Origin: an uncultured bacterium
GTDB lineage: Bacteria > Bacillota_I > Bacilli_A > RFN20 > CAG-826
Assembly: GCA_949297305.1 (NCBI GenBank)
Contig: CASFSG010000073.1
Location: 1 to 32,801, forward strand
Reading direction: 5' to 3'
DNA: 32,801 nucleotides
Both the position numbers and the translations under genes were made by a program. Positions 26,056 to 32,801 of the stretch are shown here, piece after piece. The notes under the pieces are model-generated. The model saw only the letters and a list, made by a program, of their open reading frames with translations, was not told the origin of the DNA and did no database searches. Positions within the stretch are counted from its first letter, which is position 1. Each line of letters opens with the position of its first letter.

Positions 26056-27540
26056 ATGACTAAGAAATTAAATAAAAAACCATATTTATATTATGTATAT
26101 CAAATTCTTAAAGAATATAGCGATCCAGCTCACCCAATTACTCAAACGGAAATTATGCGGAAGATTAGTCAAAATGAAGATTGGGGTTCCCCTAATATTG
26201 ACCGAAAAACTATCTATGAAAATATTGAAACGTTAAAGAAAATTGGTTTTGAGATAGGTTCAGGCGATGGTTATGGTGTGTTTTTAGAAGATAACTCGCG
26301 TTTATTCGAAGAAAAAGAAATCCTCTATATTTTATCTTTGATTGCTAACGACAAAAGTAAAGAGGCAATCATCAATAAAAAAGAATTGATTAATAAAATA
26401 AAAGGTACCTTAAGTAAAAAATATCAAGAGAAATATTTTGATCTCGACACAAGCATTGAACTTAAAACGCCAGATAATTGCATCGAAAAAATAATCGACG
26501 CGCGAAATCATGAACTCGAAATTAAAATCGGCCGCGAAATAATATTGCCTAAAAATTTCACAATTAAAGATAATTTATTAGTCGTCGGGGGCTTATTACG
26601 AGACGAAATCACTTGTCAAATTGAAAAAGTTTATCTCCCAATAACCGCAATGACAGATGTTCAAATAATTTATCAAAAACCAAGTCCAAATAAATATAAG
26701 ATGCTAGACTTTGACAATTCGTTTGGATTTATATCATCGAAAACGATTTATGAAAGCGAGGAGGATATTTATGTTACTCTCATAGATGGATGCTTATATT
26801 ATTCTTATTCTGGCGACAAACTTGAAAACGATGATGTCGATAAAGCGTTTGCGATCATCGGTAAATATATTAAAGAAAATGAACGAGATGATAGCGATGA
26901 AAATCGTGATGGCTACAATATTATTTACGATTTTTATCAAGTGTATTCAAAGTCTTTAATCGATAGTGAAAAACGGAAGTTTTTAAACGCGGTCTTAATC
27001 GTCTATAGTTGTATAATTAAAAAATATTTAGAGGGGAAAATCCTACCTGATGAAATCGAAGAGATAATAAAATGTTATGGCATACTTTCTAAATTCAATA
27101 CAGTTTGGTTTAGCGCAATCAAAAATCTCTATCTAAGAAAAAATATTGAAGCGTATGGGGCCCCACTACCTTTCATTTATCGAGGAATGAATAAAGATTA
27201 TGATGATTTGCTCAAAGATAATGTGATTTATATTAATAACATTAAAGAATGGGATGAGCTCGCTAAAAAAACTATTAAAACAAAGAATGAGGATTGGGGA
27301 ATCTTTTTAGTTAATTATTGTTCATATTATTTAATCAAGGAAAGATTTAATCGCGATTATTTCTTTCGTTTAGTTGATTTAATTAAGAACACAAAACAAA
27401 AAGGTTATGTAGAAAAAGCATTATATCATGCTTTATCAATGCTGAACCAACATCCCTATTTAGTCTCGAATGACTTCTTTAAATACGATAACACAATTAT
27501 ATTTTTAAAAGATGTTTTAAAAAAATATTTAACAAGTTAG
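26056..27540 (+). CDS. HTH transcriptional regulator, WYL-type N-terminus
   Basis: 494 aa. Residues 8-75 form a winged helix like that of WYL regulators (LYYVYQILKEYSD, TQTEIMRKISQ, DRKTIYENIETLKKIGFEI, then a GSGDGYGVFLE wing). The following 60 residues (LFEEKEILYILSLIAND) also fit that family. No clear WYL motif follows; the last 300 residues are helical and acidic and I do not recognise them. It likely senses a ligand and controls nearby genes; the GH31 gene is convergent, overlapping by 4 nt, and the membrane protein/MazG operon is divergent. GAAGGGA precedes the ATG; TATAAT is at 25993-25998. Confidence 0.8.
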   Translation: MTKKLNKKPYLYYVYQILKEYSDPAHPITQTEIMRKISQNEDWGSPNIDRKTIYENIETLKKIGFEIGSGDGYGVFLEDNSRLFEEKEILYILSLIANDKSKEAIINKKELINKIKGTLSKKYQEKYFDLDTSIELKTPDNCIEKIIDARNHELEIKIGREIILPKNFTIKDNLLVVGGLLRDEITCQIEKVYLPITAMTDVQIIYQKPSPNKYKMLDFDNSFGFISSKTIYESEEDIYVTLIDGCLYYSYSGDKLENDDVDKAFAIIGKYIKENERDDSDENRDGYNIIYDFYQVYSKSLIDSEKRKFLNAVLIVYSCIIKKYLEGKILPDEIEEIIKCYGILSKFNTVWFSAIKNLYLRKNIEAYGAPLPFIYRGMNKDYDDLLKDNVIYINNIKEWDELAKKTIKTKNEDWGIFLVNYCSYYLIKERFNRDYFFRLVDLIKNTKQKGYVEKALYHALSMLNQHPYLVSNDFFKYDNTIIFLKDVLKKYLTS

Positions 27541-30065
27541 GCAACAAAAAATTCAATCCAATATTCTTGGTCTAAAAATTCTTCAAATTCAACTACCAAA
27601 GTGTCGGCAATATTCGAATAATAGCCAAATTCTAATGGCATCTTACTAACGTCGGCATGATATATTTTAAAAGCGACATTTTCTCCATTAATGCGCACTT
27701 CATTAACAAGTGGAATATCTTTTAACAAATTGAATTTTAAGATAATTTTTCGCTTATAAATATCGTCTTGATAATTCCCGATAGCTTTTGAGATATGAAC
27801 CATGAATGAATTTTGTTTGGCTAAATAATAGGCATCGAAATAAGTCTTGCGGTATTGCCCTAATTTATAGGCAGTAGTCAACTTATCATCTTCATAAATT
27901 GCTTGGTGGGCCTCATTCATCAACGAGGGATAATAATCTAAAGTTAAATTTCTATAATCTAATTGTAAAGCACGATTTGCTTCTTTAACTAAAGGAATAA
28001 TGCTTCCTTCTTTTATAAATAGAGGCATTGTTAATAAATTAGTGAAATCTTTGGTTACTTTCAAATTTCCTAAATATTTTTGGCCATTAAATAAGTCAAT
28101 CCAATTATCAGTTGGTAAATAAATTTTGTTGACATCATCATAGGTTGGTATCGTTAATAATAACAAATTAGCACCACCGCCATATTGATATAATTCCACG
28201 ACAAAATGATAGATTTGTTTCTTTTTAAACACTCCTAAGTTATATGGGGCAATCGCGTGAGCAGTATTATCTTGATGAATTAATTTATTATCGACATAGA
28301 CATTGCAACCATCGTCGCTAGCGATAATTAAATTAGAATCTTCCTTTAATAAAATATCGAACTCATAACGCGCAGTCCAATTGTAAGGTGACATCCCTTT
28401 AAGTGGCGCTTTGCCATTTAAATTAATGCATAAATTATCATATGTTTTAACGCCAAAAGAAGGTTCTTTAAATTCTAAGTTATTATAATAAGTAGCTTTA
28501 ATTTTATTAATAAAAATATTTTTCTTTGCTAAATTACCTTCTTTACTCTTAAATGGACTAACTAAAATCGAATCAGCTAATAGATAAGATTGATAGTTAT
28601 TTTTAGCTAACTTATCGAAATAACAATAATCTAAGCTTTTAAACAAAGGTTCACCACTTGAGTAATTATCAAAACACTTCGAGTAGATTAATGGCAATAA
28701 ACGATATCGCAAATTGAGATATTTTCTTGTAATTTCAATAGTTTCTTCATCATAATTCCAAGGTTCACGAAAACGGATGACTGAATTAGTTGCATGAACG
28801 CGAAAAATTGGCGAGAAAGTTGCAAACTGAATCCATCGCAAATATTCCTCCTTATTAGGATTACCAACATGTCCCCCAATATCTGCATTTATATAAGTAA
28901 TTTCATTCGAACAACCTTTAATTAAATTCTTGACTTCTTTGCTAATTGCATCAAGACCAGAAGCAATATCGCCCGTCCATTGAATTGAATAACGATGAGA
29001 AGCTGAATCGTTTATTTTGATATATTCGCCATGAAACACATTATTGACATTCGCCATGATGATTGGTCGAAGATAGATATCTTTATCTATAGAAATACTT
29101 TGATAATAATTTTTAGTAATTTCATAAAAGAGATAATCTCCAATAGTTTCAGGTTCGATATGTTTACTAATTGATTTTAAGCAGGTGCTCCAATTGCGAT
29201 CATACCACCAAGTTGATAAACCCATTTTTAAGAGATTTGTTAAATTATTAATACGAAAAGACATCTCTTTTTTATCAAAAGCATTTTTCGCGCCTCGATA
29301 GGGTTCAGGATGATCGTTAAACATAATTTCGACATCTTCATTTTTAGCGAATTTGAAAAAATCTTCCATCGAGGGAAATAAATCGCTAGCAATCTCATAG
29401 CCAATTCCAATATCATTAGCTTTTCGCCAATCGGTATCGATAACCATATTGTCTAAAGGGATATTATATCTTGCGTGTTCTTTGATCATTGCCATCGCAG
29501 ATTCTTGATTATATTTAAAGTAGCGAGAATGCCAAAAACCGAGATTTTTAAAGCGAACTAATTCGCTAGGTCCAGTTAATTTAATATATAATTCACGCAA
29601 TTTTAAAGGATTAGATTTAGCAATTAAAATATAACAGTCATCAACATTTTCTTCTACTTGATACTCTTCATGGTTTTTAATAGCTTCAAGGGAATAACCA
29701 CTAGGATATAATTTAACACGCGGGTTATCAAAAAGAGGAAAAAGGCAAGGAGTATTGGATGCTGGTGGCAATTCACCACAATTAAATTTTCTTTGATAGC
29801 GATATAAAAGGGAACCATATTTATCATAAATTTTTAGAGTTCTTAAAGAATCTTTTTTATATAAAACTAAATAATACTCGTTCATATATAAAGTAAAATA
29901 ATCGCCATTATCGCTAAAATCAAAATCGGATAATTTTAAATTACTTTTAGTAGGAATAAAGAAGGTATTTCCATCAAAAAAATGGCCTTTTGCAGCCTTT
30001 TCGATATGAATAATCTCGTTTTCAAGCAATTCAATTCTTAATGAGTTATAAATAAATGTCTTCAT
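27537..30065 (-). CDS. GH31 alpha-glycosidase with PA14 domain
   Basis: 842 aa, no signal peptide. The GH31 barrel carries LGFWHSRY, VIDTDW, nucleophile D289 in WWYDRNWS, acid/base D366 in QWTGDIASG, then INADIGGHVG and IFRVHATN. A PA14-like domain follows at about residues 560-650 (GMSPYNWTARYEFDILL, SDDGCNVYVDN), then C-terminal beta domains with MPLFIKEGSIIPL. Retaining alpha-glucosidase, alpha-xylosidase or alpha-galactosidase activities all occur in GH31, and I cannot choose. GGAGG lies 5 nt before the ATG. It follows the GT4 gene by 29 nt on the same strand and overlaps the stop of the convergent regulator. Confidence 0.9.
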   Translation of the reverse strand: MKTFIYNSLRIELLENEIIHIEKAAKGHFFDGNTFFIPTKSNLKLSDFDFSDNGDYFTLYMNEYYLVLYKKDSLRTLKIYDKYGSLLYRYQRKFNCGELPPASNTPCLFPLFDNPRVKLYPSGYSLEAIKNHEEYQVEENVDDCYILIAKSNPLKLRELYIKLTGPSELVRFKNLGFWHSRYFKYNQESAMAMIKEHARYNIPLDNMVIDTDWRKANDIGIGYEIASDLFPSMEDFFKFAKNEDVEIMFNDHPEPYRGAKNAFDKKEMSFRINNLTNLLKMGLSTWWYDRNWSTCLKSISKHIEPETIGDYLFYEITKNYYQSISIDKDIYLRPIIMANVNNVFHGEYIKINDSASHRYSIQWTGDIASGLDAISKEVKNLIKGCSNEITYINADIGGHVGNPNKEEYLRWIQFATFSPIFRVHATNSVIRFREPWNYDEETIEITRKYLNLRYRLLPLIYSKCFDNYSSGEPLFKSLDYCYFDKLAKNNYQSYLLADSILVSPFKSKEGNLAKKNIFINKIKATYYNNLEFKEPSFGVKTYDNLCINLNGKAPLKGMSPYNWTARYEFDILLKEDSNLIIASDDGCNVYVDNKLIHQDNTAHAIAPYNLGVFKKKQIYHFVVELYQYGGGANLLLLTIPTYDDVNKIYLPTDNWIDLFNGQKYLGNLKVTKDFTNLLTMPLFIKEGSIIPLVKEANRALQLDYRNLTLDYYPSLMNEAHQAIYEDDKLTTAYKLGQYRKTYFDAYYLAKQNSFMVHISKAIGNYQDDIYKRKIILKFNLLKDIPLVNEVRINGENVAFKIYHADVSKMPLEFGYYSNIADTLVVEFEEFLDQEYWIEFFVA

Positions 30066-30094
30066 AAATGCCTCCGTTATCGATAAAACATAAT

Positions 30095-31096
30095 TTATTT
30101 TTTCAAAACTTTTAAATATAATTCTTTTAGTCTATAACCAACATTATTTAATGAACGATTTTTTATAACTTCAAAACCGTTTTTGATAATCTGAGAATTA
30201 TCATGCGTTAAAAGATAATTTAGTTTTTCAATAAATTCCTCATTATTTTTTGCTTTATAACAATTATAGTTATCACTTAGCCAATCGCTATAAACTCCAA
30301 TATCGCGAATTAATAATGGGCAATTAGAAGCGAGAGCTTCCAAAGTAACAATGCCTTCGGTTTCTTCATAACTAGGAAAAAATAAACAAGCCGCGTAATG
30401 ATACGCTCCTTTAATAATGTCATTAGAAATATAGCCCGGCATTATCACGTTATTCGGACGATTTTTTATCGCTTTTAAGACATCGATACTCGTCAAGATT
30501 CTTTGCAAATAACCAAACCAAATAAATGTAATAGCGGGAAATTTTGAAGCAACATAAAAGAAATCTTTAATGCCTTTACGATTAAATGGGAAGCCTACCC
30601 CTATCACAACTTTTTGGCCGTCTTTTAAATGAAAATATTCTTGAAATTTTTTAACTTTTTCTTCATCGAAAACATATTCGGAAGGTTCGATGCCATTTGA
30701 GCAAACATATGTTGGGGTATTTAAATGATAATTATCGATACATTTTTTTGAATATTCAGTCGGAGTAATGATCATATCAGCTTGACGATAAAACGATAAT
30801 AAATTAGGATTAAACCATAAAGCCATCACGCGCCATAGGCGGAATGAATTTTTAAAGTCTTCCAGGGTCGAATGACCATGAACGATAACCGGTATACCTC
30901 TTCTTTTGCATTTTTTTAATAATATTTTGCTCTTTGGGAAATAAGTATTTATATGAGCGATATCAAATTGCTCTTTACTAGAAAGTGTATATTCAATTCC
31001 TTGACTTTTAAGTGCCGCTATTTGATGTTTTAAAGCGCGACCAATTCCCGATTTACGTATTTTCTTTTCGTCTTCGAAATACAATAAAACTTTCAT
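30095..31096 (-). CDS. GT4 glycosyltransferase, probable membrane glycolipid synthase
   Basis: 333 aa, GT-B fold. The N-terminus has KSGIGRALKHQ; the C-terminal half has IGVGFPFNRKGI, ADMIITPTEYSKK and the E-x7-E motif E245-E253 in SYEETEGIVTLEALAS. This pattern and length match the alDGS/CpoA type, which adds a second sugar to monoglycosyl-diacylglycerol on the inner membrane face. That function is inferred from resemblance. It is co-directional with GH31 29 nt downstream and likely in one operon. The start has only a weak AGGT site. Confidence 0.85.
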   Translation of the reverse strand: MKVLLYFEDEKKIRKSGIGRALKHQIAALKSQGIEYTLSSKEQFDIAHINTYFPKSKILLKKCKRRGIPVIVHGHSTLEDFKNSFRLWRVMALWFNPNLLSFYRQADMIITPTEYSKKCIDNYHLNTPTYVCSNGIEPSEYVFDEEKVKKFQEYFHLKDGQKVVIGVGFPFNRKGIKDFFYVASKFPAITFIWFGYLQRILTSIDVLKAIKNRPNNVIMPGYISNDIIKGAYHYAACLFFPSYEETEGIVTLEALASNCPLLIRDIGVYSDWLSDNYNCYKAKNNEEFIEKLNYLLTHDNSQIIKNGFEVIKNRSLNNVGYRLKELYLKVLKK

Positions 31097-31168
31097 TTTT
31101 TGAGACCTAATTTAATTATAAATTAAATAGGAAATAATTAGTATTATTATTTAACTAAATTGATTGTT

Positions 31169-31654
31169 CTATTTAATCGCTAAGAAATTATTATTTTTAA
31201 ATAGACGATTAGACAAAGGATAAATGAATAAAAAGAATGTATTTAAAATAAAGAAACATGTCATTATTTCAATAGTAGGGTCATTAATAAAGAAGACGAT
31301 GCGAATCGTTAATAAAAGCTCAATGGTAATTATCGATAAGAAAGTTATAATCGCTGAAATAATTTTCGCCTTTCGTTTTTTAAATAATAAGCTTATAAGA
31401 TAAGAAATAAAGATAATTTTATAAATTTCAACGATGAATGATAATAATGTTAAAGAAAGAGAGGGCATTTCTAAATCGTTATAAAGAAAATTCATAAAAT
31501 AATAATTAAGTGAGCTTAAATAGATAAAAGGTAAATTTGATAATAATAAAATAATTATTAATGAAATTTTGTAAGCTTTTTGGTCACTACTATTAGGATA
31601 GATATTGCTAATACTTAAAAATGTGGAAATGCATAACAATAAAGAAAGGAACAT
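31169..31654 (-). CDS. Membrane protein fragment (C-terminal part)
   Basis: 161 aa from ATG 31654 to TAG, with about five hydrophobic segments. The same frame is open 34 codons further upstream to the TGA at 31757, and those codons encode another membrane-like stretch (IIYPFLFIFWRDLVDAALLL). No usable start codon or ribosome site is found there. Best read as the tail of the broken gene. Confidence 0.5.
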   Translation of the reverse strand: MFLSLLLCISTFLSISNIYPNSSDQKAYKISLIIILLLSNLPFIYLSSLNYYFMNFLYNDLEMPSLSLTLLSFIVEIYKIIFISYLISLLFKKRKAKIISAIITFLSIITIELLLTIRIVFFINDPTIEIMTCFFILNTFFLFIYPLSNRLFKNNNFLAIK

Positions 31655-31756
31655 ATTTAATAATAGAGCCGCATCAACAAGATCTCGCCAAAAAATAAAT
31701 AAGAAGGGATAAATGATTGAAAGAGAATTATATCCTAAAGAAATAGTTAAAAACGT

Positions 31757-32317
31757 TCAGCGTTTTAGTGGAAATAAAAATGATAGAACGATATTGGCTA
31801 AATAAAGAAAAACGCCTAAATAAAGAAAGCGAATAAATATCTTGATAATTTCGATAATTGGGCTAGATAAATCGAGGGTTAAAATCGACCATGAATAATA
31901 AAAAGATAAATTAGTAGGTTCTAAAAGTACTTGATAACCGACGATTGGAACAACAGCAAAAATCAGAGTTATTATTAATGAAGTAATTTGGGGTGTAATA
32001 TATTTAAAGATATTATCTTTTTTAATTGATACTTCCTTAATCGTAGAATCGCATGTTAATGGTGGATTTATCAATCTAAAAGCAAGGATGAGACTCAAAG
32101 CGAGATAAATTAAAAGTAAACTAAAACCAAGATTAAATAACAAAGGGGTAGATTCAATTTGCTTAAAATAAATACCCAATAAAAATAAATAGAGAAAGAT
32201 TAGGCCAAGAATTATCGATAAAAAACTAACGAAAGATTTTAAATATTTATTTTTGAAAAATGATGATATTTCTAATACCATTAATAGACCACTTGTGAGC
32301 GATAAAGGGGTCACCAC
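31757..32317 (-). CDS. Membrane protein fragment (middle part)
   Basis: 186 aa from GTG 32317 to TGA 31757. The frame is open upstream to 32371 (IFDDNIQDLSIYYNVFIAV) with no ATG. It has about five hydrophobic segments. Its TGA end is unlike the TAA/TAG ends of every intact gene here. Probably the middle of the broken gene. Confidence 0.5.
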   Translation of the reverse strand: MVTPLSLTSGLLMVLEISSFFKNKYLKSFVSFLSIILGLIFLYLFLLGIYFKQIESTPLLFNLGFSLLLIYLALSLILAFRLINPPLTCDSTIKEVSIKKDNIFKYITPQITSLIITLIFAVVPIVGYQVLLEPTNLSFYYSWSILTLDLSSPIIEIIKIFIRFLYLGVFLYLANIVLSFLFPLKR

Positions 32318-32363
32318 AGCAATAAAAACATTATAGTAAATAGATAAATCTTGAATATTATCA

Positions 32364-32801
32364 TCAAAAATTTAATGTAATGAGAAGAATGAAAAAGGGG
32401 GTAGCCATCATAATAAGAACAATAGTAAAAAATAACCTTTTGATTAAAAGAGGGATTTTTAAAGAAGAAAAATAATAGAAAGAAGACAAGACAATGTTAA
32501 TTAAAAACAGGCCATAAATTAACAGATTAACAAAATATAAGATTAGATAATTCGTTGAATTAATTAAAACATGGTGAACATTTAAAGAAATATAATTTAA
32601 ATAGACGGCAAAAATTACCGCTAAGAGATTAAATAGTACACTAATACCTAATAAATGTTTATTAAAAATATCTTTTTTTAAATGAATGAACATGATAACA
32701 AGATTATAAATAGTCATAATTGCAATGAAAGATATAGAAAGATATAAAGGCAACCTATTTTCATAAGACAAAAAATAAATAAAATACATTGGAATCAGGG
32801 A
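32364..32801 (-). CDS. Membrane protein fragment (N-terminal part, open at window edge)
   Basis: The first ATG is at 32789, but the frame is open to the window end (SLIP before MYFIYFL), so the real start may lie outside. About four hydrophobic segments end at TTT-TGA-TGA. Probably the first visible part of the broken gene. Confidence 0.5.
   Translation of the reverse strand, partial: SLIPMYFIYFLSYENRLPLYLSISFIAIMTIYNLVIMFIHLKKDIFNKHLLGISVLFNLLAVIFAVYLNYISLNVHHVLINSTNYLILYFVNLLIYGLFLINIVLSSFYYFSSLKIPLLIKRLFFTIVLIMMATPFFILLITLNF

Larger units (their letters stand above)
31169..32801 (-). pseudogene. Broken polytopic membrane protein (composite), runs off the window
   Basis: Three consecutive hydrophobic frames join if two lesions are undone. 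Removing one T from the run of five at 32366-32370 joins LNF to DDNIQDLSIYYNVF without a gap. Reading through the TGA at 31757-31759 joins PLKR to TFLTISLGYNSL in the same frame, and 34 open codons precede the first ATG of the last frame. The composite would be over 540 aa with roughly 14 membrane segments and is open beyond 32801. It may be a true pseudogene or contain assembly errors. No family is recognised. Alternative: three small membrane genes. Confidence 0.5.

Noticed and set aside
31757-31759. TGA read as tryptophan (genetic code 4)
   Set aside because: All Trp codons in about 20 full-length genes are TGG; an AT-rich code-4 genome would use TGA often, breaking those frames.

Overview
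The window is AT-rich, compact and low-GC Gram-positive in style: GGAGG/GAGGT ribosome sites, lipobox lipoproteins, extended -10 promoters and U-tract terminators. The gene content (many lipoproteins, a GT4 glycolipid-type glycosyltransferase, a GPH sugar transporter, AsnA and cytoplasmic glycosidases) fits a gut Mollicutes/Erysipelotrichia-type bacterium (Acholeplasma/RF39-like). That placement is an inference. Tryptophan is TGG in every intact gene, so the code looks standard, yet none of the 21 intact genes with a visible stop uses TGA.

Layout. 1-9.7 kb is a block of five predicted lipoproteins. Two tandem M6-type zinc metalloproteases (the first cut by the window edge) and a 1002-aa repeat-rich surface protein with an apparent ATT start lie on the minus strand. 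Two tandem paralogues of an unrecognised family lie on the plus strand. The divergent gap between 5.85 and 6.14 kb holds a good minus-strand promoter and a 16-bp perfect palindrome. 9.7-12.6 kb holds a GH32 beta-fructosidase and a MATE exporter.

12.6-14.96 kb is a small accessory island next to an initiator tRNA-fMet gene. A 61-63 bp direct repeat made of the tRNA 3' tail plus its terminator brackets an XRE/zinc-ribbon regulator and a Bro-N-Fic fusion protein. Dyad repeats cover the fic promoter, and one recurs inside the gene. 15-23.5 kb is a sugar-use region: GH36 alpha-galactosidase and GH2 beta-galactosidase are divergent from a shared symmetric -10, followed by AsnA, a GPH-family sugar symporter and a DUF2804 protein.

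23.5-27.5 kb holds a small unknown protein coupled to a GT2 glycosyltransferase, a MazG-like pyrophosphohydrolase, a small membrane protein and a 494-aa HTH regulator. 27.5-31.1 kb holds a GH31 glycosidase with a PA14 domain and a GT4 glycosyltransferase of the glycolipid-synthase type. 31.2 kb to the right edge is a polytopic membrane protein that appears broken by one in-frame TGA and one T-run frameshift, or else three short membrane genes.

Working together: GH36 (alpha-galactosides), GH32 (beta-fructosides), GH2 (beta-galactosides), GH31 and the GPH symporter would support import and cytosolic breakdown of raffinose- or lactose-type sugars, since none of these enzymes has a signal peptide. 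The lipoproteins would act at the cell surface. All four convergent gene pairs touch or overlap at their stops, and several operon-leading genes appear to be leaderless.
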